Source: Halomicrobium katesii DSM 19301
GTDB taxonomy: Archaea; Halobacteriota; Halobacteria; Halobacteriales; Haloarculaceae
Direction: 5' to 3'
Length of the DNA: 64,000 nt
Assembly (NCBI RefSeq): GCF_000379085.1
Contig: NZ_KB905378.1
Location: 1,696,327 to 1,760,326 of the forward strand
This document shows positions 7,738 through 16,176 of the stretch, piece by piece. Under the pieces are notes generated by a model, which made no database searches, had not been told where the DNA came from, and saw only the letters and a program-made list of their open reading frames with translations. The position numbers and the translations under genes were made by a program. Position 1 is the first letter of the stretch. Each line of letters starts with the position of its first letter.

Positions 7738-8373
7738 TCAGCTCATCTCGCCGAATCCGGTGACGCGGCGGTCACCGAGGACACACTGGCCGCGCTCTGC
7801 GGGATCGTAGCGCTCGACGTGGATCGCGTCGAGCCCGGCGTTCCAGGCGGCACCGATGTCGTCGGGGTCGTCCCCGGCCAGAACTCCCTCGTAGCCGTCG
7901 TGGGCGACGCCGAGATCCGTCATGGCCATCTCGACGGGCGTGGGATCGGGCTTCCAGCCGGTCTCGTCAGAACAGCACACGACCGTGTCGAACCAGTCTC
8001 GGATGTCGAGTCGATCCAGCACCGGATCCGTGAGGTACGACTGGCAGTGCGTGACCACGCCGACCGGCGCGTCGATCTCGCAGATGAACGACTCGGCGTC
8101 GTCGTAGAGGTAGGTCGCCCCGGCTCGGTCGGCGGGCTGCTCGACCTCGTGGAACGTCTCCCAGAACCGCTCGGGGTCGACGCCGCGCCGGCGCAGGACG
8201 CGTTCTCGGACGCCGCCGAGGCCGTACCAGAGGATCTCCGCCTCTCGCTCCGTGAAGGAGACGCCGAGCCGGTCGCCGACCGCCGACACGACTCGGGGCG
8301 GGTACGACGGGTCGATGTCGACGACGGTCCCGTCGAGATCGAACAGCCAGAAGTCGTAGTCGGTGCGGGCCAT
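7738..8373 (-). CDS. HAD-superfamily hydrolase, phosphatase type
   Basis: 211 residues with all four HAD motifs: DLDGT (Asp12 nucleophile, Asp14), a Thr in VVTHCQ, Lys in GWKPDPTP, and GDDPDDIGAAWNAG. The helical cap between motifs I and II fits subfamily IA, like phosphoglycolate phosphatases. The substrate cannot be read from the sequence. A TATA-like ATTTAC (about 8401-8407) on the minus strand lies 30 bp upstream of the ATG. Confidence 0.88.
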   Translation of the reverse strand: MARTDYDFWLFDLDGTVVDIDPSYPPRVVSAVGDRLGVSFTEREAEILWYGLGGVRERVLRRRGVDPERFWETFHEVEQPADRAGATYLYDDAESFICEIDAPVGVVTHCQSYLTDPVLDRLDIRDWFDTVVCCSDETGWKPDPTPVEMAMTDLGVAHDGYEGVLAGDDPDDIGAAWNAGLDAIHVERYDPAERGQCVLGDRRVTGFGEMS

Positions 8374-8461
8374 CGCGACTGCGTTCGTAGGGTCGCGACG
8401 AGTAAATAGCTTCTGGGCCGCCGAACCGTTCAGAGACCGGCTACGACACCGTAGCCGCCGG

Positions 8462-8743
8462 CTACTCCGACTCGACCCTGATCGAGCTTCCCAGGTACGT
8501 CCGGAGCACTTCCGTGACGGACTCGGCGTTGAAAAGCGACGGATCGTCCGCGATCGCCGATTTCAGTGCCGCGAAGTATGCCTCGTCGGTCTGGAGCTCC
8601 TGAAAGCGCACGTCGTCGACCGACACGCCGAGGGCGTCCTCGGTCTCTGTCCCGAAGAACGCGGGGTCGTTCAGCGCCCCGCGCCAGCAGTTGTCTCGGA
8701 AGAACAGCCAGCCGTCGTCGCCGTCTCCTAGCTGTCGCGACAT
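8462..8743 (-). CDS. conserved haloarchaeal hypothetical protein
   Basis: 93 residues starting MSRQLGDGDDGWLFFRD. It is acidic, with no transmembrane segment and no recognised catalytic motif; two Trp and one Cys (DNCWRG) fall near the N-terminus. I do not recognise the family. The start at 8743 was chosen over the much longer upstream frame because that frame is a shadow of the opposite-strand membrane protein. A TATA-like GTTTTGCC lies about 28 bp upstream. Confidence 0.65.
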   Translation of the reverse strand: MSRQLGDGDDGWLFFRDNCWRGALNDPAFFGTETEDALGVSVDDVRFQELQTDEAYFAALKSAIADDPSLFNAESVTEVLRTYLGSSIRVESE

Positions 8744-8830
8744 ACTCACACAGACGGCTACCGCCGGCAAAACGGTTCGCACGGCCGGAAAAATATAACC
8801 AGGTTCGGGCTGAACCCCGAAGCGCCCTTC

Positions 8831-9676
8831 ATGAATCTCACGTTCGACAGCGGCAAACTCCTGTACGGACTGGGCGTCGCGTTCGCGCTCGGCGCGCTGG
8901 TCTATTTCGCCCGTGACGTGGTGTTCGAACTCTCGATCACGGTGACCGCGGCGCTGTTGCTCGTCGCGTTCGTCGGCTTCTTGCTGGCCGGACTGTCCCG
9001 AGAGCGGGACCCGCTTGGGACCGTCGCGTTCACGATCTCGGGGCTCTCGTACGTGGTCTTTCTGGGCTACGTCGTCTCCCGGTACGAACCAGGTGAGACG
9101 ATCGTGTTCCTCCTCCTCGCCGGCTCGGCCGCGCTGTTCGTCGGCCTGGGCTACGGCGTCAGAGAGGTCGATATCGCTCTCGGCCGTCGGACGACGATCG
9201 GCGTCGTGATCGCGCTGCTGGTCGTCAGCGCCTCGCTGGTGACGGCCGACGCGCTCGGTGGCGACGTGACCTACACCGTCGAGACGAACGATACCACGAC
9301 GGTGGCGCTGTCCAGCGTCGAGAGCGACACCGACCGAGTTCGCGGGACGGCTCGCGTCGGCACGCTCACCGCCACGAACCCCTCGTGGTTCACTCGGCCG
9401 GTCGATCTCCCCTCGATCCGTGGCTGTCTCGCTGGCGTCGAGCAGGGAGACCGTAGTCGCATAGATGTCGACTACGAGCCGGCGAGCTACGACACGCCGA
9501 ACCGCCTCGGCGGCCAGTCGACGCGCGTCCACGAACTCACAGTGTCGTTCGAGTTCGCCGCGAACCAGACCGGGGATCGGCGCTTCGCCGTCGAACGCCG
9601 AGGTGACTGTGAGCCGACGCCCTCGGAGCCGACGCTGTTTCTCGTCGTCGAGCCGGACGACGGCCGGATCGACTGA
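8831..9676 (+). CDS. multi-pass membrane protein with extracellular C-terminal domain
   Basis: 281 residues of unknown function. About five hydrophobic segments fill residues 8-145 (for example GLGVAFALGALVYF and TIGVVIALLVVSASLV). A hydrophilic, presumably extracellular domain of about 130 residues follows, containing two Cys (RGCLAG and RGDCEP) that could form a disulfide. The likely family is a haloarchaeal conserved membrane protein. The stop TGA (9674-9676) is also the left target duplication of a MITE; the empty site would carry the same stop, so the protein is unchanged by the insertion. An AAATATAACC box lies about 37 bp upstream. Confidence 0.75.
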   Translation: MNLTFDSGKLLYGLGVAFALGALVYFARDVVFELSITVTAALLLVAFVGFLLAGLSRERDPLGTVAFTISGLSYVVFLGYVVSRYEPGETIVFLLLAGSAALFVGLGYGVREVDIALGRRTTIGVVIALLVVSASLVTADALGGDVTYTVETNDTTTVALSSVESDTDRVRGTARVGTLTATNPSWFTRPVDLPSIRGCLAGVEQGDRSRIDVDYEPASYDTPNRLGGQSTRVHELTVSFEFAANQTGDRRFAVERRGDCEPTPSEPTLFLVVEPDDGRID

Positions 9677-9756
9677 TACGGACGGTTGTAGGCGTTTACC
9701 CAGTCGACCGCACGACGGCGTACGGTCGATCTGGTAAAGACCTACAACTTTCCGTA
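9677..9756. mobile_element. MITE-like element, family A (80 bp), inserted at a stop codon
   Basis: TACGG...CCGTA ends and an internal palindrome. TGA flanks both sides (9674-9676, which is also the stop codon of the membrane-protein gene, and 9757-9759). Identical at 77 of 80 positions to the reverse complement of 2219-2298; the three differences all fall near the centre. Confidence 0.88.
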
Positions 9757-9835
9757 TGAGAAAACGGCGACAGCGATCCGTCTGACGCCAGTCGACGGCC
9801 GACGCGTTCCGGGGCGTGACAGCCCCGACGGACTC

Positions 9836-10114
9836 TCACTCGTGGATCTCGTCGAATCGCTCGGCCAGCTCGATGTCGTTTGCCGTGATGCCACCCGCGT
9901 CGTGAGTCGTCAGGCGCACCTCGACCTCGCGCCAGCCGATCGTCATCTCCGGGTGGTGAAACGCCTCCTGTGCGAGGCCACCGGCGGCCGCCGCGAAGCC
10001 GACGCCGTCGAGGTAGGCGTCGAACTCGTAGGACCGGACGATCTCGTCGCCCTCGCGGTCCCAGTCGTCGGGTAGCTGTGCCGCGATCTCGTCGTCGCTG
10101 AGCAGGTCAGCCAT
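9836..10114 (-). CDS. 4a-hydroxytetrahydrobiopterin (pterin-4a-carbinolamine) dehydratase
   Basis: 92 residues. The active-site signature EAFHHPEMTIGWREVEVRLTTHD contains the two catalytic histidines of the PCD/DCoH fold. The enzyme dehydrates 4a-hydroxy-pterins; in archaea and bacteria that lack aromatic hydroxylases it has also been linked to molybdopterin cofactor metabolism. The start at MADLLSDDEI (10114) is preferred over the upstream ATG because the fold begins there and a TTTTGCC box lies 26 bp upstream. It follows HemA on the same strand, 43 bp away. Confidence 0.92.
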   Translation of the reverse strand: MADLLSDDEIAAQLPDDWDREGDEIVRSYEFDAYLDGVGFAAAAGGLAQEAFHHPEMTIGWREVEVRLTTHDAGGITANDIELAERFDEIHE

Positions 10115-10156
10115 GTGACCACCGACGGACGGAATCGGCAAAACAGTTGGCCCGCC

Positions 10157-11500
10157 CTAGTCGTCGCTCAGCTGGTCCAGCATCGACGCGGGGATCTCCT
10201 CACGCATCCCTTCTGGGATGTCCTCGACTGACATGCCCTCGGCGAAGGCCGACGGGCCACCGGCGGTGGTGTCCGGCCCGAAGTCGGGATCGAACAGCTG
10301 GAGCGCGGTGTTGATCGTCGACCAGTCGTCCTCCTGGGCGGCCTCGCGCAGGCTCTGGGTCGGAGCCGCGAGCAGCTGGGAGACGATCGCGTCGGCCATC
10401 GACTCGACGACGGCTTGCTGGTCGTCGTCGAGGTCGAGCTTCGAGAAGGCGGTCTGGAGCTCGCTGGCCTTCACGTGGTCGGCGCTCTCGTACATCGCCG
10501 AGATGACCTGATCGGCCCGCTTGCGTTTGTACTGGTCGAGCAGGCGGTCGAACTCCTCGTCGACCATCGCCTCGACGGCGGTCGCTGCCGTGCGACGCTG
10601 GTCGCGCGTCTCCTCGGTCAGCGACTCCAGCGTGTCCATGTCACAGACGGTGACGTTCGAGAGGGAGTCGGCGTCCGTTGGCACGTCGCGTGGCTGGGCG
10701 ATGTCGACGACGAACGTCTCGCCCGCGGTCGCCAGCGTCTCCGTGTCGAGCTGTGGCTCCGGGCTCCCCGTCGCGCTGACGACGACGCGGGCCTCCGAGA
10801 GCAGCGACTCGACGGCGTCGAGCGACACCGCCGTCGCCTCCACGTCGACCGTCTCGGCGACGTACTCGGCGTTGGGGACGGTGCGGTTGGCGACAACGAG
10901 CCGGTCGACCGTCGGCGCGAGGGACTTGGCCGCACGCGTCCCCATCTCGCCGGCACCGACGACCACCCCGGTCTCGCCGTCGAGGGTACACTCGTCGGTC
11001 GCGAGCCCGACGGCCGCAGAGGCGATCGAGACAGAGCCTTCGTTGATCGCCGTCTCGGTCCGGGCCCGCTCGCCGACGTGGATCGCCTTCGTGATGCCGT
11101 CTTCGAGCACGGAGCCGATGCCGCCGACGGCGCGGGCGTCCTGGTAGGCTCGCCGGACCTGCCCGAGGATCTGGTCCTCGCCGAGGACGATCGATTCGAG
11201 GCCGGCCGCGACACGGAGAAAGTGGTGCAGGCTCTCCTCGTGGTCCATCCGGACCACCGCGTCGTCGTCGACCGAGTCGGTAAACAGCGAGAGGGCGTCG
11301 TCGGTCCCCTCTTCGGTGACGACGTACCCCTCGATCCGGTTGCACGTCTGGAGTGCGAACGCCTCTTCGACGGCCGGCTCCGTCAGGAGCGACTCGACCG
11401 CGTGGCGTTGACTCTCCGTCGCTGCTGCCTCTCGGTCCTCGACGGTGGCGCGCTCGTGGGCGACGCTAACGCCGGAGATGACGCCGGTCCCTGCTTTCAC
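10157..11500 (-). CDS. hemA: glutamyl-tRNA reductase
   Basis: First step of C5-pathway tetrapyrrole synthesis: NADPH-dependent reduction of Glu-tRNA to glutamate-1-semialdehyde. The catalytic cysteine is Cys53 in LQTCNRIEGYV, and the Rossmann motif is GVVVGAGEMGTRAAKSLA. The C-terminal helical dimerisation domain is followed by an acidic tail, giving 447 residues. It starts with GTG at 11500, overlapping the stop of the dehydrogenase gene (GTGA), so translation is likely coupled. Confidence 0.95.
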   Translation of the reverse strand: MKAGTGVISGVSVAHERATVEDREAAATESQRHAVESLLTEPAVEEAFALQTCNRIEGYVVTEEGTDDALSLFTDSVDDDAVVRMDHEESLHHFLRVAAGLESIVLGEDQILGQVRRAYQDARAVGGIGSVLEDGITKAIHVGERARTETAINEGSVSIASAAVGLATDECTLDGETGVVVGAGEMGTRAAKSLAPTVDRLVVANRTVPNAEYVAETVDVEATAVSLDAVESLLSEARVVVSATGSPEPQLDTETLATAGETFVVDIAQPRDVPTDADSLSNVTVCDMDTLESLTEETRDQRRTAATAVEAMVDEEFDRLLDQYKRKRADQVISAMYESADHVKASELQTAFSKLDLDDDQQAVVESMADAIVSQLLAAPTQSLREAAQEDDWSTINTALQLFDPDFGPDTTAGGPSAFAEGMSVEDIPEGMREEIPASMLDQLSDD

Positions 11501-12144
11501 GATAGATCACCAGTGTGCTCGTCGATCACGTCAGTAACTACTTGCCTAGTGTTACCCCCCGGGCTATCTAAAGCCTTCCAAACGCGGCGAGATCTGACGG
11601 CCGCTCTGATCGCGTCGCGGCGCTCGGTCGGCGAGACGCCACGGGCTTTCAGCTCGGTGCGGAGTTCGCCGGTCACCGCGGCCAACTCGCCGACGCCGGC
11701 AAACTCCGTTTCGAAGCGCTCGCGCAGGTGCTTCGACAGCGCGGGACTGGTCCCGCCGGTCGCGACGGCGACGGTGACCGGCCCGTCTCGGACCGTCGCG
11801 GGGACGACGACGCTGCCCATCTCGCGGTCGCCGTCTACGTCCGTACGGTTGACGAGTGCGCCCTGGTCGCGTGCGGCGTCGGCGATGGCCTCGTTGAGCG
11901 CCGCGTCGTCGGTCGCTGCCACGACGAGGGCCGGCCGGGTCCGCCCGATCCAGTCGGCGGCGGCCGCGGCGTCGGGGGCCGCTCTGACACGCTCGGCGTC
12001 GCCGAACCCGCGGTCGGCGAAGTCGGGGCTGACGACGATCACGTCCGCCTCGCGGTCGAACCGGCGGGCCTTGCGCGCACCGACCGGCCCGCCGCCGAAG
12101 ACCAGGACCGTCTCGTCGGTGAAATCGTGCATGAGCGGGAGCAT
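11497..12144 (-). CDS. precorrin-2 dehydrogenase (SirC/CysG-N-like)
   Basis: 215 residues. The NAD-binding start ETVLVFGGGPVGARKARRF and the motif TGGTSPALSKHLRERFE are diagnostic of the family that oxidises precorrin-2 to sirohydrochlorin, the precursor of siroheme. Whether it also inserts iron is not evident. It lies between the fused AhbAB gene (3-bp gap upstream) and hemA (4-bp overlap downstream). This supports the route sirohydrochlorin to siroheme to didecarboxysiroheme to heme. Confidence 0.9.
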   Translation of the reverse strand: MLPLMHDFTDETVLVFGGGPVGARKARRFDREADVIVVSPDFADRGFGDAERVRAAPDAAAAADWIGRTRPALVVAATDDAALNEAIADAARDQGALVNRTDVDGDREMGSVVVPATVRDGPVTVAVATGGTSPALSKHLRERFETEFAGVGELAAVTGELRTELKARGVSPTERRDAIRAAVRSRRVWKALDSPGGNTRQVVTDVIDEHTGDLS

Positions 12145-12147
12145 CGC

Positions 12148-13227
12148 TCAGTCCCTCGTCGGCTCGTCGGCGGGGTCGATCACGTTCGCCTCGGCGCGCT
12201 CGTCCATCCGGATACCGGTCTTCTTGAGGATCTCCGTCGAGAACAGCGTGTCCCAGTCGCCCTCGGACACGTCCCAGTACTCCGCCATCCGGTCCCGTAC
12301 TTGCTCGACGCGCCGGTCGCTCTCGGCCTCGCTGCGGCCGTGGGTCATCGCGAAGACGTTGTACTCCCAGACGCCGTCGTGGCGCGGTCGCTCGTAGCAG
12401 TGGGTGACGAAGTCGAAGCTCGCGACCGCGGGGCCGACTTCCTCGACCACGTCGTCGGGGACGTTCCAGACGGTCATCCCGTTCTCGGAGTAGCCCAGCG
12501 CGTAGTGGTTGGGGACGACACCGACCCGGCGGACCTTCCCCTCGCGCTCGAAGCGCTTGATCGTCTCGACGACCCACTCGGTCTCGGCGTCGATGGCGTC
12601 GGCCACGTCTCGGTAGGGCGTCTCAGTCACCGGGAGTCCGCCCTGAATCTCCAGTACCAGATCGAGTTCGTCGGGCGTCAGGCCGTCCCGGTCGGTCGGT
12701 GTCACGTCGGGACCCAGTGCCGACAGATCGACGCTGTCGTCTTCGAGCGGGCCCTCGACGGGGAACTTCGCTTCGACGCGGAACTCTCGTTGCTTCGGGA
12801 GGTTGTAGGTCTCCTGGCCGGTCGCGTCCTCGATCTCGGCGAGCACCGCTGGAATCCGATCCTCGTCGGCCACCGAGAGGACGAACCACATGTTCAGGTG
12901 GGGGTGCTCACGGCGGTAGTTGTGGGCCACCTCGCGGAAGTCGTTGACCCGCTCTGCCACCTCGTCGAACCGCTCTTCGGGGGCGTGCATCGCCACCAGC
13001 GTCGCCATCCCGCCGATCGCCTCGGCGTCGATCAGCGCGCCGAAGCGAGTCAGCGTCCCCGCCTCGTCCATGCGGGCGATCCGCTCGACCAGTTCGCCTT
13101 CGGTCACGTCGACGCCGCGGTCGCGCAGCGCCGCCGCGGCGGGCTCGAAGGGCCGCTCGACGACCGGGAATCCACCCTGGAAGGCGTTGGCGATCGCGCG
13201 GTCGACGGACCCCAGCTCCTCACTCAT
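12148..13227 (-). CDS. ahbAB: fused siroheme decarboxylase AhbA-AhbB (Lrp/AsnC-like fold)
   Basis: 359 residues made of two similar halves, each an AsnC-like helix-turn-helix followed by a ligand-binding ferredoxin fold. The halves start at LGSVDRAIANAFQGGFPV and LTPDELDLVLEIQGGLPV. HNYRREHPHLNMWF (first half) and VTHCYERPR plus YNVFAMTH (second half) match the catalytic His/Arg/Tyr regions of AhbA and AhbB. Those proteins are separate subunits of about 150-170 residues in many organisms; here they form one chain. It is often annotated as a transcription regulator, but its operon with SirC and HemA argues for the decarboxylase of the alternative heme pathway. The start at 13227 has a TATA box about 27 bp upstream. 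Confidence 0.85.
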   Translation of the reverse strand: MSEELGSVDRAIANAFQGGFPVVERPFEPAAAALRDRGVDVTEGELVERIARMDEAGTLTRFGALIDAEAIGGMATLVAMHAPEERFDEVAERVNDFREVAHNYRREHPHLNMWFVLSVADEDRIPAVLAEIEDATGQETYNLPKQREFRVEAKFPVEGPLEDDSVDLSALGPDVTPTDRDGLTPDELDLVLEIQGGLPVTETPYRDVADAIDAETEWVVETIKRFEREGKVRRVGVVPNHYALGYSENGMTVWNVPDDVVEEVGPAVASFDFVTHCYERPRHDGVWEYNVFAMTHGRSEAESDRRVEQVRDRMAEYWDVSEGDWDTLFSTEILKKTGIRMDERAEANVIDPADEPTRD

Positions 13228-13249
13228 GTCCGTAGCTCGGAACTCGGGG

Positions 13250-13258
13250 GGTATAAGC
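13250..13258 (-). promoter_or_regulatory. TATA box of the ahbAB-sirC-hemA operon
   Basis: Minus strand GGGCTTATACC with the TATA centre about 27 bp from the ATG at 13227, which indicates a leaderless operon transcript. It lies between the gene and the family A element at 13313. Confidence 0.6.
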
Positions 13259-13312
13259 CCCGCGGCGTCGTTCTCGGCCGATATTCGTGAGGAGAGATAG
13301 AATAGCAACTGA

Positions 13313-13392
13313 TACGGACCAGTCATCGTTGCGTACCAGCGAACGTCGCCACGGGGGAGACGCCCACCGGGACATCGCTACAACCGTCCGTA
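13313..13392. mobile_element. MITE-like element, family A subtype 2 (80 bp), in a decayed outer element
   Basis: TACGG...CCGTA ends with TGA on both sides (13310-13312 and 13393-13395). Its reverse complement aligns with the copy at 18426-18504, sharing GTTGTAGCGAT, CCGTGGCGACG and the CGCAAC block. The right flank, TGAAACGAGTCACAGATCG, resembles the sequence flanking the 18.4-kb copy, so this one also seems to sit in a (degraded) outer element. One arm has diverged strongly. Confidence 0.7.
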
Positions 13393-13638
13393 TGAAACGA
13401 GTCACAGATCGATCGCACTATCTGTGGCGAGGGCCGCGCCGACGCCGACCGAAAGATACCCGATTGTGAGGCCGATGAGGTTCGGACGCCCTCGGCACAG
13501 ATAGCCAACCGGCGTCCGGCCACCGTACCGTAGGACACCACCGTCCCATTCGTAAGCCAACAGAAACGGTCCGTCTGGAACACCATAGCAGCCACCGAGT
13601 GGTGAGGCGATGACCACGAGCCAGAATCCAACGAGAAA

Positions 13639-14918
13639 CTCAGCTTTGAACGTTGAAGTTGGAGCGTGACATAGGCGGTAGCGAAGACGGATGATGCCGA
13701 TTACGGACTTCTTGTCGTGTATGCGTGTGTTCGACGAGTTCGAGTCGCTCTCACCGGCGCAACGCTATCACGCCAAAACCTACGCCACAGGTCTTGTTGC
13801 GGCCAGCAACAAGACCGTGGCAGGTATCGCACGCGAAGTCCTTCCAGCTGGAGACAAACGCGCTCTCAACAAGTTCCTCACCGAGTACGACTGGGACGAA
13901 CAGCAATTCAACCACGAACGCCTCGAAGAACTCCAAAAACACGGTGAAACGCGCTGGTCGAAGGATGGCTACATCATCCTCGACGACACGATCACCGAGA
14001 AAGCCGGGGACGACGTCCCCGGCGTCGGTCGCTTCTACGATCACGCCCAAGGCGACACTGTCTGGGGCCAAGACCTCATCTACGCCTTCTACGCTGACGA
14101 CAAAACCGCCTATCCGCTCACTTTCCGCCTCTACGAAAAACAGGATGGAGACGGCCAAGACCACGACACTAAGTACGACCTCGCCCGCGATATCGTCACA
14201 GAACTCGAAGACGAGGTAGGTGTCCCGGCGGACACCTACCTCTTCGACTCGTGGTTCGCCCACGACTCCGGCCTTCCTGAACTCATCGAATCATACGACA
14301 AGGACTGGATTGGCCCGCTCCGGAGCAATCGACAGGTGACCTACGGCGGAGAAGTGATCCGCGTCGATGCGCTGGAAGAGCGCATCGACACGGTTGAGCG
14401 TAACGTTGAGGACGAAATCTACCACATCTGGACGAAGAAGCTTCCCGTCTCCCAGTTGGGAGACGTGAAGCTGGTCCTCGCTGAGAAAAAAACCGACAAA
14501 GAAGACGAAGAGAACCCGGTCAAGTACCTCGCTACGAACAAGATCGACGCACCGACCGAGCACATTATTCGCTCCTACGGGATGCGGTGGCGCATCGAGA
14601 CGTTCTTCGAGGACTCGAAGCAGGATCTCGGCTTGGGAGACTGCGAGATGCAGACCGACGAAGGTGCCAGTCGGCACTGGCACCTTCTGATGGCTGCCTA
14701 CAGTCTCGTTCGTCTTGATCCCGAATCGAGCGCCTTGGGGACGGTTCGCTCGAAAGCGTCATCGCTTCGAGCGAACCTTGAGCACTCCCTGAAAGAAGCC
14801 GTTTACAACCTCCTCTCGTGGGTTCGAGACAACAATGATCGTGGCGTCGATGACCTCATGGAGGAGATCGATCACCTCTTCGTTCACTCAACAGCCGACG
14901 CTAACGTTCAAAGCTGAG
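13639..14918 (+). mobile_element. complete insertion sequence (1280 bp, IS4/IS701-like)
   Basis: Perfect 16-bp terminal inverted repeats: CTCAGCTTTGAACGTT at the left and AACGTTCAAAGCTGAG at the right. The 6-bp duplication GAGAAA lies immediately outside (13633-13638 and 14919-14924). One transposase gene fills it and has no visible lesion. The element is inserted in a membrane-protein gene, in antisense orientation. Confidence 0.93.
13691..14917 (+). CDS. DDE transposase (IS4 superfamily, IS701-like)
   Basis: 408 residues. The catalytic acidic residues can be placed: Asp98/Asp99 in YIILDDTITEKAG, Asp186 in TYLFDSWFAHDS, and Glu303 in a Y-(2)-R-(3)-E-(6)-K signature (Tyr296, Arg299, Glu303, Lys310 in YGMRWRIETFFEDSK). 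The DDT motif with the following GVGRFYDHAQG is typical of IS701-type enzymes, but I cannot assign a named IS. Codon use is less GC-rich than the neighbouring genes, consistent with transfer. The stop lies inside the right terminal repeat. Confidence 0.92.
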   Translation: MMPITDFLSCMRVFDEFESLSPAQRYHAKTYATGLVAASNKTVAGIAREVLPAGDKRALNKFLTEYDWDEQQFNHERLEELQKHGETRWSKDGYIILDDTITEKAGDDVPGVGRFYDHAQGDTVWGQDLIYAFYADDKTAYPLTFRLYEKQDGDGQDHDTKYDLARDIVTELEDEVGVPADTYLFDSWFAHDSGLPELIESYDKDWIGPLRSNRQVTYGGEVIRVDALEERIDTVERNVEDEIYHIWTKKLPVSQLGDVKLVLAEKKTDKEDEENPVKYLATNKIDAPTEHIIRSYGMRWRIETFFEDSKQDLGLGDCEMQTDEGASRHWHLLMAAYSLVRLDPESSALGTVRSKASSLRANLEHSLKEAVYNLLSWVRDNNDRGVDDLMEEIDHLFVHSTADANVQS

Positions 14919-15264
14919 GAGAAAGACAGAGAGAGCGATCCGTCTTCTCCGTCGTATCTTAAACAGAGACAGAAGCAACACCAACGCCGTCAGCCAGAAG
15001 ACTTTTGAGAGGCCGTTCCACCGAATGCCGAACTGCGTTCGGAACGTGAAATACTGCAGTAACCCGATGGCTAAAACCGTCGTGACGGACACAGCTGCCC
15101 GAAGTGTCCATCGGTCTCTCTCCGTACGATCAGTCATAGTACTGTGAGACGGGATCGATATCTGGCTACAGCTCGGCGTCCACTGCATTTAGAGCTTTAT
15201 TTGGGACACCAGTGATCTGCCGGCAGTATGAGCCACCGATAGACACATTCATTGAGAGCCCGTA

Positions 15265-15555
15265 TTGGACGGCGTGATCTCGACGGCCGAACTCGCGATC
15301 AGACTGCTGACGTTCCTGTTCGTCCTCGTGGCAGTCCCACTCTCCTTCGTCCTCATGTTCCGGTTCCTCGACTACATCGCGATGGACGGCCTGATCGAGG
15401 AGTACCGGACCGGTGGGAGCAGTCCGGTTCGAGACCGCGGGCAGCTGAACGCCTACTTCGAGGCCAGCGAGGCGGCGACGACCTGTCCCCGCTGTGGCGC
15501 GGCCAACGGGGAGGACTACACGTACTGTCACACCTGTCAGGCGAGCCTGGAGTGA
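15265..15555 (+). CDS. small membrane protein with C-terminal zinc ribbon
   Basis: About 96 residues. One long hydrophobic helix (AIRLLTFLFVLVAVPLSFVL) near the N-terminus is followed by a short acidic cytosolic region. A zinc ribbon with two CxxC pairs (CPRCGAANGEDYTYCHTC) ends the protein. The start is uncertain: TTG at 15265 or GTG at 15274, with no ATG available. No function can be assigned. Confidence 0.65.
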   Translation: MDGVISTAELAIRLLTFLFVLVAVPLSFVLMFRFLDYIAMDGLIEEYRTGGSSPVRDRGQLNAYFEASEAATTCPRCGAANGEDYTYCHTCQASLE

Positions 15556-15635
15556 GCGCGAGAGCGGTCGGTCCGCTGGGAGCGTGTCGAGAGGGGCCAC
15601 CGCGGCGGCTGACGGTGGACCACTCCTCGACGCAG

Positions 15636-16061
15636 CTACTCTCCGAGAGTCTGCAGGAACGTCTCGAAGACGCCGGTACAGTGTCCACAGAGCGCGTAGT
15701 GGTGCCGGTCGACCGGCGGCGTCGCGTGATCGGTGCCGGCGCGGTACCACTCGACGCCGACGGGCGGCTCCGAGAGGGGATCGCCACAGAAGCTACAGTC
15801 CTCGGCGACGCGCGCGTATCCGGCGGTGATGGAATCGGCGTCGACCGGCGGCTCGGGAACGGACGCCCAGTCGTCGAGCAGTTCGGCGACGGCCGGCTGA
15901 CAGTCTGGACAGATGCCGGCGACCGGCGGGTCGAGGCTGGCCGTCCGTCTGTCGCCGTAGCTCTGGAGGACCCACTGGTCGTCGCGACCGAGCGGGTCCG
16001 CACAGATCTGACAGACCGTCGACGGCAGACCGGGACGAACGAGCGTGTGATCGTCGCTCAT
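15636..16061 (-). CDS. haloarchaeal zinc-finger protein with several Cys/His pairs
   Basis: 141 residues with CxxC pairs at CQIC, CPDC, CSFC and CGHC, arranged as two probable zinc-binding units that look like an internal duplication (about residues 15-60 and 85-130). No catalytic motif is visible. The start MSDDHTLVRP at 16061 is preferred because the longer frame upstream overlaps the next gene. Function unknown. Confidence 0.68.
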   Translation of the reverse strand: MSDDHTLVRPGLPSTVCQICADPLGRDDQWVLQSYGDRRTASLDPPVAGICPDCQPAVAELLDDWASVPEPPVDADSITAGYARVAEDCSFCGDPLSEPPVGVEWYRAGTDHATPPVDRHHYALCGHCTGVFETFLQTLGE

Positions 16062-16176
16062 ACCGGCGGTGTCGACCGGCTGTCGTATACGCGTCCCGGA
16101 ACGGCTCCACGTTCCTCGACCGCGTGGCGGGAGCCGGCGACTCGCCGTCGAGCCGACGGGATAGTCGACGCCGCGG

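Larger units (their letters stand above)
13402..15137 (-). pseudogene. membrane protein gene split by an insertion sequence
   Basis: The 5' part (15137 to 14919) encodes MTDRTERDRW and two hydrophobic stretches (VTTVLAIGLLQYF and VFWLTALVLLLSLF), ending RIALSVFL. The 3' part (13638 to 13402) continues in frame, VGFWLVVIASPLGGCYGVP to the stop after ATDSAIDL. Removing the IS and one copy of its 6-bp target duplication gives an intact 149-residue protein with about four membrane segments. Function unknown. The clean reconstruction implies a recent insertion. Confidence 0.85.

Noticed and set aside
12148-13227. Lrp/AsnC-type transcription regulator
   Set aside because: Two AsnC-like halves with AhbA/AhbB active-site residues, in an operon with SirC-like and HemA genes, fit siroheme decarboxylase better.
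10415-13290. Two overlapping long plus-strand frames across the hem operon
   Set aside because: They are shadows of hemA, the dehydrogenase and ahbAB, which have clear family motifs; the shadows are low-complexity with no recognisable domain.
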